This document shows positions 1-8,471 of a DNA stretch of 64,000 bases, in pieces. Source of the DNA: CATOSP01 sp965204715 (GTDB lineage: Bacteria; Chloroflexota; Dehalococcoidia; Lucifugimonadales; UBA3495); the NCBI GenBank assembly GCA_965204715.1, contig OZ242009.1, positions 620,001-684,000 of the forward strand. The letters are read 5' to 3'. The translations under genes were made by a program, and so were the position numbers. The first letter of the stretch is position 1; every line of letters starts with the position of its first letter. A model generated the notes under the pieces. The model worked only from the letters and a program-made list of their open reading frames with translations. It ran no database searches and was not told the DNA's origin.

Positions 1-23
1 GTTACCCCAAATGCCCGGTGTGG

Positions 24-36
24 TAGAATTGCCTCC
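24..36 (+). promoter_or_regulatory. -10 box (TAGAAT) of a leaderless-type start
   Basis: TAGAAT at 24-29 lies 7 nt before the GTG at 37, so transcription would begin at or next to the start codon. The same arrangement precedes several other genes in the window. Confidence 0.45.
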
Positions 37-924
37 GTGGAACAGTCGAGCAACCAACCGATTCACTGGGACACCCACCGCGGGTCACTCAACTTCACCC
101 TGATACTTTCGGTGGCCGTCGTCGTTCTGGGTGTATGGAACTTCGTCCAGACTGGCGAATGGATACTGATCATAGTCGGTGCAGGTGTGGGCGCGTTCAC
201 CTGGCTTACCAACCCTCGCCAGTATTGGATTTACCCCGACGCCCTGATCATCGTCTACGGCAGACCCCGGACCAGGACCATCAGTTTCAACCAGGTATCC
301 CACGTGGAACTCTTGAGCCTGCCCATAGGCGACCGCCTGCGGGTTACTCTCGTCAATGGACGGCGGGTCATGGTGCAGCCCCGCGAATCCGAGACCTTCC
401 AGGACCGGCTAGAAGGGGCATTGAGGTCCTTCCACGGTTCCGAGTGGCGTAACGCGGTTATCGAGGAACGGCCACTCCAGGACTCTCCAAACGAAGGCGC
501 TCAGGGCGGCGAACCACGGGAGCGGGAGCGTCTCACCCTCGAAACGGTTGTCCAGGACCCTCCAGCCGTGGAAACGCCGGAACCGGAAACCGCGACTGAG
601 AGCGCCGCAGTTCAGGACCCCCCTGCCGCTGCCGAGGTGGAGGCAGAAAGCCCGGCAGTCGAGAGTGCGCCCGCCCAGGAAGACCCGGTGGTGGAATCCC
701 AGCCCCAGGAGACTGCGACCCAGGATGGCGCGGCAGAACGGGAGACGGCCGGGGAGACAACGGTCCAAGACCCTGTCGCCCAGGAAACGACTGCCGAAGA
801 CGATGGCAGTCAGGAAACAGCTTCCGAAGATGCAGACGAGGATGATGGCCAGACAAGGGAGCCACGCCGCCGGCGCCCCGTTCCCAGAAGACGTCGACGG
901 CGTTCGGCTTCCTCCGATTCATAG
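37..924 (+). CDS. PH-like membrane protein with acidic low-complexity tail
   Basis: Unrecognised 295-residue protein starting at GTG. Two adjacent hydrophobic segments (about residues 21-37 and 41-57) form a membrane hairpin. They are followed by a compact beta-rich stretch (about 60-135) that resembles the bacterial PH-like domain attached to such hairpins. Residues 145-270 are Glu/Pro/Val/Ala-rich with repeated QDPP and QET motifs, and the last 25 residues are strongly Arg-rich. The C-terminus is therefore a long charged cytoplasmic tail ending in a basic patch that could bind nucleic acid or lipid (inference). A TAGAAT box ends 7 nt before the GTG and no Shine-Dalgarno is visible, suggesting a leaderless message. 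The next gene converges on it 14 bp downstream. Confidence 0.7.
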   Translation: MEQSSNQPIHWDTHRGSLNFTLILSVAVVVLGVWNFVQTGEWILIIVGAGVGAFTWLTNPRQYWIYPDALIIVYGRPRTRTISFNQVSHVELLSLPIGDRLRVTLVNGRRVMVQPRESETFQDRLEGALRSFHGSEWRNAVIEERPLQDSPNEGAQGGEPRERERLTLETVVQDPPAVETPEPETATESAAVQDPPAAAEVEAESPAVESAPAQEDPVVESQPQETATQDGAAERETAGETTVQDPVAQETTAEDDGSQETASEDADEDDGQTREPRRRRPVPRRRRRRSASSDS

Positions 925-937
925 CGGTCGTCTTGCC

Positions 938-2110
938 CTAATAAATCACCTGCTCCTCGACGAGCTTCTCTATCTCGGTGCCTGAAAGCCCTAGAAGCTC
1001 CCCGAAGACGTATTCGTTGTGCTCGCCGCGCAGCGGCTGGGCCGCCATCTCCCCCTCCAGCTCCCCGTCGAAACGCCACGGCGCTCCGGGAAGCTCGTAG
1101 CCTTTCCCCTCCTGGTTATGGAAGCCATGGAAGAAACCCCGCTCCCGCAGGTGAGGGTTGCTCCATAGCTGACCCACCGACAGCGACGGCGCCGCTGGCG
1201 TCCCGGCCCGTTGCAGTGCCTCGGCCAGTTCCACTGCGTCGTAACCGGCGGTGACCTCGGAGAGCAGCTTGTCCAACGGCTCCCGGTTCCGCCAGCGCAG
1301 CAGCCCCGTCTCGAACCTGGGATCACCCAGCCACTCGGACCTTCCCAGCGTCTCGCACAGGGACCGCCACTGCTCGTCCGTTTCCACGGCGATCCCCACC
1401 CAATGGTCGTCGCCAAGACAGGGGTAGTTGCCGTGGGGCGCGGCGCTCTCGTGCCGGTTGCCCATCGGCTCTTGGACACTCCCGTTCATCCCGTATTCCA
1501 GCACCGTCTCCGGCAGCAGCATGGTGGTCGCCTCTGCCATGGACAGGTCGATGTACTGGCCCTCCCCGTGTTCCCACCTTCTATTCAGAGCGGCGTTGAC
1601 CAGGAACACCTCCAGCATCCCAACCATCGGGTCCGTCCAGATGCCCCCGATCTCTGGCCCTCCGCCGGGGTAGCCCTGCAACGCGCTCCAGCCGGTGAAG
1701 CACTGTACCAGCGTGCCATAAGCAACCTGGTTGAAGTCCGGTCCCGTGTGGCCCAGCCCCGCCGACGAAACCATGATGATGTCCGGGGTCTCCCGACGTA
1801 GCTCTTCGTACCCCAGTCCCAGCCGCTCGATGACCCCGGGAGCGAAGTTCTCGATGACCACGTCACTAAGGCAGGCCACTTCCTTGGCTAGGTCAATCGC
1901 CCTGGGGTGGGACAGATTCAGCGTGATGCTCTTCTTGTTCTGATTGATCAGGTGGCTGATGGTCCGCTGCCGGTATGGGTCGGGACGGCGGTTGCTCTCC
2001 ACGCGCAGCACGTCTGCGCCCATCAGCCCCAGGTAGCGGGTGCAGGTGGGCCCGGCAATCTGCCAGGTGAAGTCGGCGATGCGGACGTTTCCCAAAGGGC
2101 CGCTAGTCAT
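938..2110 (-). CDS. CaiB/BaiF family CoA-transferase
   Basis: Class III CoA-transferase of about 390 residues, the usual family length, which moves CoA between carboxylic acids. The N-terminal Rossmann part carries the typical G-A-D-V-L-R-V-E motif near residue 35. The catalytic Asp that forms the aspartyl-CoA anhydride in this family is present (D160 in IWTDPMVG). The ATG at 2110 is preferred over one at 2128: it gives an 8-bp overlap with the upstream gene and has GGAG at a suitable distance, whereas the longer form would overlap by 26 bp. It is the last gene of a minus-strand cluster with a flavin-reductase-like gene and a second CoA-transferase. The substrate cannot be read from sequence. 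Confidence 0.9.
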   Translation of the reverse strand: MTSGPLGNVRIADFTWQIAGPTCTRYLGLMGADVLRVESNRRPDPYRQRTISHLINQNKKSITLNLSHPRAIDLAKEVACLSDVVIENFAPGVIERLGLGYEELRRETPDIIMVSSAGLGHTGPDFNQVAYGTLVQCFTGWSALQGYPGGGPEIGGIWTDPMVGMLEVFLVNAALNRRWEHGEGQYIDLSMAEATTMLLPETVLEYGMNGSVQEPMGNRHESAAPHGNYPCLGDDHWVGIAVETDEQWRSLCETLGRSEWLGDPRFETGLLRWRNREPLDKLLSEVTAGYDAVELAEALQRAGTPAAPSLSVGQLWSNPHLRERGFFHGFHNQEGKGYELPGAPWRFDGELEGEMAAQPLRGEHNEYVFGELLGLSGTEIEKLVEEQVIY

Positions 2111-2741
2111 TGTCAGCAGGCTCTCCAATAGTCTCCGGCTGGTAGACGGGGCGCACCATCTCGTAGGTGTCCGCGGTATAGCAGTACATATTCCCTGCCA
2201 GCCTGCCCGTGGGCTTGAGCCGCTGGTGGTTTATCCGGTGCCCGTCGATGATGTCGTCCCGGATATGGAGCAGCACGATCTCCCCGATAACCAGCCCGTG
2301 CTGATGTCCTTCCCTGCCCAGGTTGACCACCTGGTTGAGCCGGCACTCCATGTTGACCGGAGACTCGGCCACCCGCGGCGCGCGCACGATTTCCGATGGT
2401 GCGGCGGTGAGACCGGCGATCTGGAACTCGTCTACATCCGCTGGAAACTCCGCGGCGGTGGAATTCATCGCTTCGGCGATCTCGTCGACCACCACGTTGA
2501 CCACGAACTCCCCGGTCTCCTCGATGTTGGCCAGGGTATCCTTGGCCTTCCGGCCAGCGTGTCTCGACGATGAAAACACGATGGTCGGCGGGTCGTAGGA
2601 TACGGCATTGAAGAATGAGTAGGGCGCAAGGTTTACCAACCCGCTGGCCGAAACGCTGGATACAAAGGCAATGGGCCGGGGCACCACCACGCCGGTAAGC
2701 ACACGGTTGAAACCCTCAAAGTTGCCGGGGTCGATTTTCAC
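2103..2741 (-). CDS. Flavin reductase-like FMN-binding protein
   Basis: 212-residue protein of the flavin reductase-like split-barrel family (DIM6/NTAB type), which binds FMN. The N-terminal block VLTGVVVPRPIAFVSS, then NLAPYSFFNAVSYDPPT, is the family signature, and the length fits a complete single domain. Such proteins supply reduced flavin to a partner oxygenase or act as small oxidoreductases. The gene is translationally coupled to the downstream CoA-transferase through an 8-bp overlap and lies 73 bp downstream of another CoA-transferase, so all three are probably co-transcribed. No oxygenase partner is adjacent; the nearest is the monooxygenase at 41.5 kb. Confidence 0.88.
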   Translation of the reverse strand: MKIDPGNFEGFNRVLTGVVVPRPIAFVSSVSASGLVNLAPYSFFNAVSYDPPTIVFSSSRHAGRKAKDTLANIEETGEFVVNVVVDEIAEAMNSTAAEFPADVDEFQIAGLTAAPSEIVRAPRVAESPVNMECRLNQVVNLGREGHQHGLVIGEIVLLHIRDDIIDGHRINHQRLKPTGRLAGNMYCYTADTYEMVRPVYQPETIGEPADND

Positions 2742-2813
2742 CTGTCAGACCTCCCTAATGCGGAAAATTATCGACTGCATGGCTGTCCTGGGCACGGCAA
2801 TGCCAATTGCGGG

Positions 2814-4034
2814 CTAGACAATTCCCTGGGAACGCAGCGCGGCCACCTCGTCATCGCTCAAACCAAGTCCCTCCAGTCCAAGCACGACGGAGTTGTCGCC
2901 GCCCAGCGATGGGGCCGGGGAAAGCTCAAGCTCCTTGCCCGACGCGAACTTGGCCGGAAAACCCGGATACCGCAGCTTGCCGGTCTTGGGATGATCGACC
3001 TCGACGAAGAACTCTCGGGCCGCGAGTTGGGCCGAGGTAAACAGATCGGCCGCGGTGTTCAGCGGGAAGGACGGGATGCGGACTGACTGCGCCTGACGGT
3101 ACACGTCCTCCTTGTTCCGCTCTCGCGTCCACGCCGCAAGAAGTGGCTCCAACTCGCCCCAGTTGGCCAGCCTGCTGTCGGTGGTGGCAAACTTGGGGTC
3201 TTCGGCCCAGCCGGGGCTGCCCATCAGCTCCACGAACCTCTCCCACTGGTCCTGCTGCCTTGGAGAAATCCCGACGTAGCCGTCCCGGCAGGGCAGTAGC
3301 ACCAGCAACGCCTGTCTCCCTGCCCCTTCCCTTAACCGCGTCCGCGGCGGCATTCCCAGGGAAAACTCGGCCAGCGTGGTCTGGGACAGCAGGGACAGCG
3401 CCTCCATCCCCGAAACGTCCACATGACAGCCTTTCCCGTGCAGCCTGCGCCGGTTCAGGGCCAGTGCCGACGCCGAAGCCGCCGCCAGCCCGGCCAGGAA
3501 CTCACCCTGGTGGGCCGCCAGTTGCAGGGGTGGCCGGCTTGCCGGGTCGTCGACAGGCCCCGGATGTTCCCGGGAATGTCCACTCAGGTCGGAAAGTAGC
3601 AGGTTGTTGACCTGGAAACCGGACCAGGGCCCCGTCTGTCCCAGGGGACTCACCGAGGTCATCACCAGACGGGGGTTCCGGGCCCGGAACGCGGGGAAGT
3701 CCAACCCGATCCCCGGCAGGTATGACGTCGGGTAGCTCTCGATAAGCAGGTCCGCGCCCTCCGCCAGCCGGAGCAGCAACTCCCGCCCGGCGGCGGATTC
3801 AAGGTCAAGGGTGACTCCCAGCTTGTTGGCGTTAAGGGCCAGGTAAAGGCCGCTGGCCTCCGGGTCCGGCTCACCTCCGGGAAACGGGCCAATTCGCCGC
3901 GCCGGATCGCCGGAGTGGGACTCGATCTTGACTACCTTCGCTCCCAGGTCGGCGAAGAGCTTGGCGCAAAAGGGCCCGCTGATGCCCTGCCCGATATCGA
4001 GGACACTTGTTCCCTGGTAAAGGTCCAGTGCCAT
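2814..4034 (-). CDS. CaiB/BaiF family CoA-transferase with Glu at the catalytic Asp position
   Basis: 406-residue class III CoA-transferase, complete by length. GAKVVKIES near residue 35 and GKGCHVDVSGMEAL near 200 are family landmarks. In the active-site block HQGEFLAGLAAA the position normally filled by the catalytic Asp appears to be Glu (E178), by eye alignment with the D160 and D181 copies in this window. It may still work with Glu, or be a divergent subfamily. It is first in the minus-strand cluster with the flavin-reductase-like gene and the second CoA-transferase. A palindromic CCAGATCTGG repeat lies about 50 bp upstream of its start. Confidence 0.88.
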   Translation of the reverse strand: MALDLYQGTSVLDIGQGISGPFCAKLFADLGAKVVKIESHSGDPARRIGPFPGGEPDPEASGLYLALNANKLGVTLDLESAAGRELLLRLAEGADLLIESYPTSYLPGIGLDFPAFRARNPRLVMTSVSPLGQTGPWSGFQVNNLLLSDLSGHSREHPGPVDDPASRPPLQLAAHQGEFLAGLAAASASALALNRRRLHGKGCHVDVSGMEALSLLSQTTLAEFSLGMPPRTRLREGAGRQALLVLLPCRDGYVGISPRQQDQWERFVELMGSPGWAEDPKFATTDSRLANWGELEPLLAAWTRERNKEDVYRQAQSVRIPSFPLNTAADLFTSAQLAAREFFVEVDHPKTGKLRYPGFPAKFASGKELELSPAPSLGGDNSVVLGLEGLGLSDDEVAALRSQGIV

Positions 4035-4347
4035 AAGCCCGGCGCTCCATGATATGACCGTGACTTGCCACGCTCAAAACTCCAGATCTGGGGCCTTGGC
4101 CTGGCTTCCGGTTGCTAGTTATATACCCGACGCGCTCCAGCCGCAACTTTGCGCTCTCCTCCCTGTAACACTTGGCGCGTGGCTACGGCATGTCCCCGCG
4201 CGGTGTGACAACCTGTGGTGACGTTCCAATGGGATGCTGCTATGTGTTATCGTACCTACCCGAAGTGCAATCCACGAGATTGCCTGCCGGTCCCGGAAGT
4301 CTGAGGCTGCACGGAACGGGACTAAACCGATTCGAGAGGTACACCTT
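4035..4347. other. Divergent intergenic region with one palindromic repeat
   Basis: This 313-bp stretch separates the minus-strand CoA-transferase from the plus-strand decarboxylase subunit. It holds one copy of the CCAGATCTGG repeat (4080-4093) and must contain promoters in both directions, but I see no clear -35/-10 pair. A plus-strand frame is open back to 4234, but the ATG at 4348 is better placed. Confidence 0.5.
4080..4093. repeat. Palindromic CCAGATCTGG repeat, copy A
   Basis: CTCCAGATCTGGGG, an almost perfect palindrome flanked by CAAAA on the left. It is one of at least eight related copies in the window. Confidence 0.75.
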
Positions 4348-4854
4348 ATGAATTGGGCCGAAACCATCGTTCAGGCGCTGAAGGACTGGGACACGTCCCT
4401 GATCGCCTACGTGCCGGACATCTCCATCGACCGAGTCACCAGCCTGATTGAGGCCGACCCCTTTTTCCACCTGGTTTCCGCATCCCGTGAGGAAGAGGCC
4501 ATAGGCATAGCGGTGGGCGGCTACGCTGTCGGCCGCAACGCCGCCGTATTTATGCAATCCAGCGGCTTTGGCAACTCGGTCAATGCCCTGGCAAGCCTGT
4601 GCATACCTGCCCGCACGCCGATACCCCTCTTCATCAACCTGCGGGGCGGCCCCGGGGAGTTCAACATTGCCCAGGTGGCCATGGGGCGCTCGACCCGCCC
4701 CATCCTGGATCTGCTCGGGCTGGTCCACTTCACGCTGGAGGACGAATACAAGATGGACCGGGTAGTTGACGGCGCGCTGAAGCTGTGCCACTCCAACCGC
4801 CAGCCCGTTGCCATCTGCATGACCCAGTTGCTTCACGGGGGGAAAATTGCTTAG
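4348..4854 (+). CDS. TPP-dependent decarboxylase, alpha (PYR-domain) subunit; sulfopyruvate/phosphonopyruvate decarboxylase-like
   Basis: 168-residue protein matching the N-terminal PYR domain of split thiamine-pyrophosphate decarboxylases such as the sulfopyruvate decarboxylase alpha subunit (ComD type). SREEEAIGIAVGGY near residue 50 holds the Glu expected to activate the TPP aminopyrimidine, followed by a MQSSGFGNSVNAL segment typical of the family. The ATG at 4348 follows GAGAGG; frame upstream to 4234 is unlike the family. The 3' end overlaps the beta-subunit gene by 8 bp, indicating coupled synthesis of an alpha-beta enzyme. The substrate is probably a 3-substituted pyruvate (inference); coenzyme M synthesis is not implied. 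Confidence 0.85.
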   Translation: MNWAETIVQALKDWDTSLIAYVPDISIDRVTSLIEADPFFHLVSASREEEAIGIAVGGYAVGRNAAVFMQSSGFGNSVNALASLCIPARTPIPLFINLRGGPGEFNIAQVAMGRSTRPILDLLGLVHFTLEDEYKMDRVVDGALKLCHSNRQPVAICMTQLLHGGKIA

Positions 4855-5401
4855 ATTCGACGCCACCAAGCTGATTGTATCCCTGGCCGGGGACAGGGCC
4901 ATCGTGGCCAATCTCGGCCCGAGCACCGACGAACTTTGGCACGCCGGGCACCGCGACAAGAACTTCTACACCTACGGCAGCATGGGACTCTGTTCGTCCA
5001 TCGCTCTTGGCATGGCCCTTTCCACCAACGAGCAGATCATCTCCCTGGACGGCGACGGATCGTTGCTGATGAACATGGGGACCATCGCCACCATCGGGCG
5101 GGAGCAGCCGCGCAACCTGATAGTGGTAGTGTGGGACAACGAGGAATGGGGACAAACGGGCCACCAGCCCAGCCACACCGCCAAGGGCACCGACCTGGCC
5201 AAGGTAGCCGAGAGTTGCAGCATCCCTCACACCGCCACAGTTACCGACCTGGAGGAACTGGCGTCGGTTTTCCGCAACGCCCTCGAAGAAGAAGGCCCCT
5301 GGTTCATAGTGGCCAAGATAGAAGAGGCAGGGTACATGCCAGTGGCTCCCATAGAGCCGGAGCTGACCATTTACCGGATGCGCAACTCGTTTATGGGGTA
5401 G
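4847..5401 (+). CDS. TPP-dependent decarboxylase, beta (PP-domain) subunit
   Basis: 184-residue partner of the preceding gene, corresponding to the C-terminal TPP/Mg-binding domain (ComE type). The TPP motif is visible as DGDGSLLMNMG near residue 65, with the downstream DN of VVVWDNEEW about 30 residues later. The start is TTG at 4847, inside the last codons of the alpha gene, behind a G-rich Shine-Dalgarno (GGGGGG), so translation is probably coupled. Together the two halves equal one ordinary decarboxylase lacking the central FAD-like domain. The convergent restriction-modification operon begins 71 bp downstream. Confidence 0.85.
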   Translation: MLRFDATKLIVSLAGDRAIVANLGPSTDELWHAGHRDKNFYTYGSMGLCSSIALGMALSTNEQIISLDGDGSLLMNMGTIATIGREQPRNLIVVVWDNEEWGQTGHQPSHTAKGTDLAKVAESCSIPHTATVTDLEELASVFRNALEEEGPWFIVAKIEEAGYMPVAPIEPELTIYRMRNSFMG

Positions 5402-5472
5402 GCTGTAGTCTGAAAAATTGACGCTTATGGGACAGACAGGTTCAAGTAGTGAATGAAAAGACTCCAGTAATT

Positions 5473-6345
5473 TCACATCCTGACCCAAGAGAGGTCACGG
5501 CCAATCAACAACTCGGTCATGCGGGTGTTGTGGGTATTTTTCATCGGTACGGTCTCATAGTCGAACCCGTGCTGGACTGACATATCCCGCAACTCCGGCG
5601 AGTTATCGTAGGTCATCAGGAAATCGCCCCTTAGGGAACCCGCCAACCGGAAGAGGGCTTCGTGGTCTATGACGTTGTGGACGTAAAGACGCCTCCCCGC
5701 CTTTTTGCCGGCAGCAGTATAGGGCGGGTCAATGAAAAAAACGGCGGTCTTCGATTCCGCGAAATTCCTCACAGTTTCCAGCCCATCGCCGTGAAGGAAT
5801 TCTATTTTCTCTCTGACCCTGCCAATGTCGCGGATACGTTTGCTGATGGTTTCGGGATACCACCGGGAACGTATACCCCTCCCGTTTTCTCCAATCTGGA
5901 TCAGTCCGGTGCCGGGCGCCATAATGCCGCCGTGATTGGTACGGTTGCGGAGGATGGTCTGAAATGCCTCCTCATCAAGAGATTCAGGATTTCGGGAAAG
6001 TTCCTGGATTACAGCATCTTTGGTCAGGTCGAATGTCAGTATCCGGTTGGTCAACCAATCAGTTTTCTCGTCAATAATTACCTTCCACACACTGGCGACC
6101 TGATCGTCCAATTCCACCATCAGTACCCGGCTGGCCAAATTTTCGAAAGCTGCCGTCAGGCTGACGATTCCACCTCCAGCAAAGGGCTCGATCAATAACT
6201 CCGGCTTATCTTCTAGGTGGTTAAACCACCGGCGAATATAGGGAATGAGCCAAGTCTTACCTCCAGGATAGCGGAAAGGGCTGCGTTGCGGCACCGACGC
6301 AACGTTCACTACTCGCTTGTTACCGAAAAGGTCGGGGGATCTCAT
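5473..6345 (-). CDS. DNA adenine methyltransferase, D12 (Dam-like) class
   Basis: 290-residue N6-adenine methyltransferase of the alpha/D12 class. RYPGGK (25-30) and IEPFAGGG (52-59) form the SAM-binding motifs and FIDPPYT (204-210) is catalytic motif IV with DPPY. The length suits a complete enzyme with its target-recognition domain between motifs I and IV. Its ATG overlaps the stop of the upstream endonuclease gene (ATGA), so the two are one operon and this is the protective methylase of a type II restriction-modification system. The region is visibly more A+T-rich than its neighbours, which suggests horizontal acquisition. Target sequence is unknown, but the modified base should be adenine. 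Confidence 0.9.
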   Translation of the reverse strand: MRSPDLFGNKRVVNVASVPQRSPFRYPGGKTWLIPYIRRWFNHLEDKPELLIEPFAGGGIVSLTAAFENLASRVLMVELDDQVASVWKVIIDEKTDWLTNRILTFDLTKDAVIQELSRNPESLDEEAFQTILRNRTNHGGIMAPGTGLIQIGENGRGIRSRWYPETISKRIRDIGRVREKIEFLHGDGLETVRNFAESKTAVFFIDPPYTAAGKKAGRRLYVHNVIDHEALFRLAGSLRGDFLMTYDNSPELRDMSVQHGFDYETVPMKNTHNTRMTELLIGRDLSWVRM

Positions 6346-7220
6346 AATTGGCTAAGGTCGATTTCCTGTGTATCAGGCGGATTGCTGCCACTCAATCTGT
6401 CGTCGAGTTTGGTCTGCAAACTTTCGACAAATGCATGCAAGCTGCCCGCTTCAGGACGGGTAATCTGCTCCAAAGCTGTGGAGAAGGTGGTATAGACGGT
6501 TCTGTCTCGCACCAGGAAATAGTGTTTGTTGTCTTGGTCAAATTGCAGGTCGTAAACAAACCATGCAATGTCCGCTTGATTCGATTCCGATTCTTGTAGT
6601 GTTGGCAAGGTAGCAAACAAATTCTTATCTAACGCAACGCCGATTTTCTTGTTCCAAGCACTTAGGATGCCGCCCTTGTAAAGAAGTTGTGGAGCGAGTC
6701 GCTTCCGGCTGGAGGAGAGATAATCAGGACGTGGATAGTTGGTTTCCTTGCTCCAATCCATGCCGGCACCCACTTCAGGGCTTTCCATATAAGCCTCAAA
6801 GGGACGCCTTACGTTACCAGAGATATAAACGGCTTGGATTTCAAGAGCGCCAAAGTCCAACACTCTCCCATCACTGTCATATTGCACTAAAACCACATCT
6901 ATATTGCCCGCTGACTTACCCCGCCTATCCCGAAGCCTGACCTCGGTTAGAGTAGTCCAATTGGCGTTGACCGGAAAGAAGAAAGAGGCAGCATCCTCCA
7001 CAATAATCCAGTTCTGGCGAAAGCGGATGGGGCAGGTGATAGCGAGTTTCTCTCCATCAAAGATGCTGCAAACGCCCAAAGGGTTGTTGGCCTTGTCCTT
7101 TGTGCAATTGGGGACCTTGTTGTTGAAAGGGCACAGCTTATTCTCGCGATACCTTGTGGCCTCGGAAGACAAGTTGTCTACTGGGAACCCGAAAACTTCA
7201 GCCAAAGGATGGTCTGGCAT
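6342..7220 (-). CDS. NotI-like type II restriction endonuclease
   Basis: 292-residue protein resembling the NotI endonuclease family. Four Cys at 30, 39, 51 and 63 (in LCPFN, PNC, GVCSIF and TCPIR) match the spacing style of the NotI N-terminal iron-binding Cys4 site. NIDVVLVQY (D108) followed by GALEIQAVYISG (E127, Q129) matches the variant PD-(D/E)xK active site of NotI, which uses Asp, Glu and Gln. Start at 7220 has only a weak ribosome site. Translationally coupled to the D12 adenine methylase. NotI itself cuts an all-G/C site, so partnership with an adenine methylase implies a different specificity (inference). Confidence 0.8.
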   Translation of the reverse strand: MPDHPLAEVFGFPVDNLSSEATRYRENKLCPFNNKVPNCTKDKANNPLGVCSIFDGEKLAITCPIRFRQNWIIVEDAASFFFPVNANWTTLTEVRLRDRRGKSAGNIDVVLVQYDSDGRVLDFGALEIQAVYISGNVRRPFEAYMESPEVGAGMDWSKETNYPRPDYLSSSRKRLAPQLLYKGGILSAWNKKIGVALDKNLFATLPTLQESESNQADIAWFVYDLQFDQDNKHYFLVRDRTVYTTFSTALEQITRPEAGSLHAFVESLQTKLDDRLSGSNPPDTQEIDLSQL

Positions 7221-7254
7221 TCTTGACTTACGCTGCCTCGTCAGTGGTGCATGA

Positions 7255-7263
7255 ACTATACCA
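7255..7263 (-). promoter_or_regulatory. Candidate extended -10 promoter of the restriction-modification operon
   Basis: On the minus strand TGGTATAGT (TG-N-TATAGT) lies about 35 nt before the endonuclease start. No -35 hexamer was recognised. Confidence 0.35.
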
Positions 7264-7339
7264 AGTTTCAGCCAACAGTCCAGACGCGACTGTCACCTAC
7301 GTATCCAAAATTGGCGCTGAAGGTTTCTCCACCGGAAAA

Positions 7340-7380
7340 GAGGCACGGCTGCATTAAGAGCAGCCGTGCCTCACATTTTT
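7340..7380. terminator. Strong bidirectional terminator
   Basis: A perfect 13-bp inverted repeat GAGGCACGGCTGC / GCAGCCGTGCCTC (7340-7352, 7360-7372) with a 7-nt loop. It has T5 on the plus side (7376-7380) and T4 on the minus side (7336-7339). It lies between the 3' end of the dienelactone hydrolase gene and the restriction-modification operon and should stop hydrolase transcripts. Confidence 0.85.
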
Positions 7381-7421
7381 ACATCCATGCCTCCTTCAGG
7401 TTGGAGGCTGGAGTATAACCT

Positions 7422-8195
7422 CTAGCTCTTCAGGTACTGGTTGAACCAGCCGAGGGTGCGTTCCAGGGCGTCGTTGGCCGATGCTTCGTGATAGCTGTCC
7501 CGCTCATCGCAGTTGAAGCCGTGGCCCGCTCCGGCGTACATCTTGAAGTCATAGGTCACGCCTGCGGCCTTGAGTCTCTCCTCAATCTGAGCCACGTCGT
7601 CCGGGGTGGGGTTGGCGTCTTCTTCCCCGAAGTTGCCCATCACGGGGATGCTTATCCGGTCGGTCATGTCGATGGGTGCAGGGCCCTCTCCGAAGGGGAC
7701 CAGGATGCGCCCGCCGTAGTATACGGAGGCTGCGGAGAGACCGGGGCACATGGCGGCAGCCAGGTAGGTAATGCGCCCGCCTACGCAGTAGCCGACGATC
7801 CCGATTTTTTGGTTGTTAGTCCGACGGAATTGGTCTGATTGGGTGTACTTGATGACCTGGTTGATGTCTTCGATCAACTCCTCATCGTTTAGCGCGCCCA
7901 TGAACCGCTGGACCTGGGGCATCTGATCGTAACCGAGCTTGGGGTTCGGCTCTTCCCTGTGGTAGAGAGCGGGAGCGATGGCAACGTAGCCTTCCTGGGC
8001 AAAGCGATCGCAGACTTTCTCTATGTGTCGGGTGACCCCAAAGGCCTCCTGCACTACGATAATTGCCGGGAAGCTGTTTCCGGCTGAAGGCAATGGATGG
8101 CTAACGTAGACCGGCATGTCTTGTCCCTCGTATCCGTGCAGGTCATCCGCCTCGCGCTCCCCAGGGAATCGAAGGTTTTCCCAGAATGAAGGCAT
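7422..8195 (-). CDS. Dienelactone hydrolase family protein
   Basis: 257-residue alpha/beta hydrolase of the dienelactone hydrolase family. The family features are all present: E50 in VVQEAFG, nucleophile C137 in GYCVGG, Asp near 193 and H225 in GAGHGF, making the Cys-His-Asp triad with the activating Glu. Enzymes of this type open lactones formed in chloro- or methyl-catechol degradation, but many homologues hydrolyse other esters. The ATG at 8195 follows AGGAGGAGGG. The gene stands alone and ends about 50 bp before a strong terminator. Confidence 0.9.
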   Translation of the reverse strand: MPSFWENLRFPGEREADDLHGYEGQDMPVYVSHPLPSAGNSFPAIIVVQEAFGVTRHIEKVCDRFAQEGYVAIAPALYHREEPNPKLGYDQMPQVQRFMGALNDEELIEDINQVIKYTQSDQFRRTNNQKIGIVGYCVGGRITYLAAAMCPGLSAASVYYGGRILVPFGEGPAPIDMTDRISIPVMGNFGEEDANPTPDDVAQIEERLKAAGVTYDFKMYAGAGHGFNCDERDSYHEASANDALERTLGWFNQYLKS

Positions 8196-8471
8196 CTCGT
8201 TCCCTCCTCCTAATCGCTTAATCGCGTGTATATCAGCGCCGGTTCCCGCTGAGAGCCCCGCCCCATACCGCCATGCCGGCCCAAAGGGGGCGGGTTGGCG
8301 GGTCCGGACGGGCGGCGGATAGGGTCCGTCCCCCGAGGTCTATGCGCCGGTCCCCAACATACACCGTTCCCGGCAGCATAGTTTGTATCACTCGCTCGGC
8401 GCATCGCAGATTGTAGCAGAGGGACTCGCCGCACACAAGCAATGGCGCGGCCTTGCCTGGGGCAGCGCTTA
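8196..8471. other. Intergenic, nothing recognised
   Basis: 276 bp between the DUF3500 gene's 3' end and the hydrolase start. No coding pattern, terminator or repeat was recognised apart from the ribosome site of the hydrolase. Confidence 0.4.
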
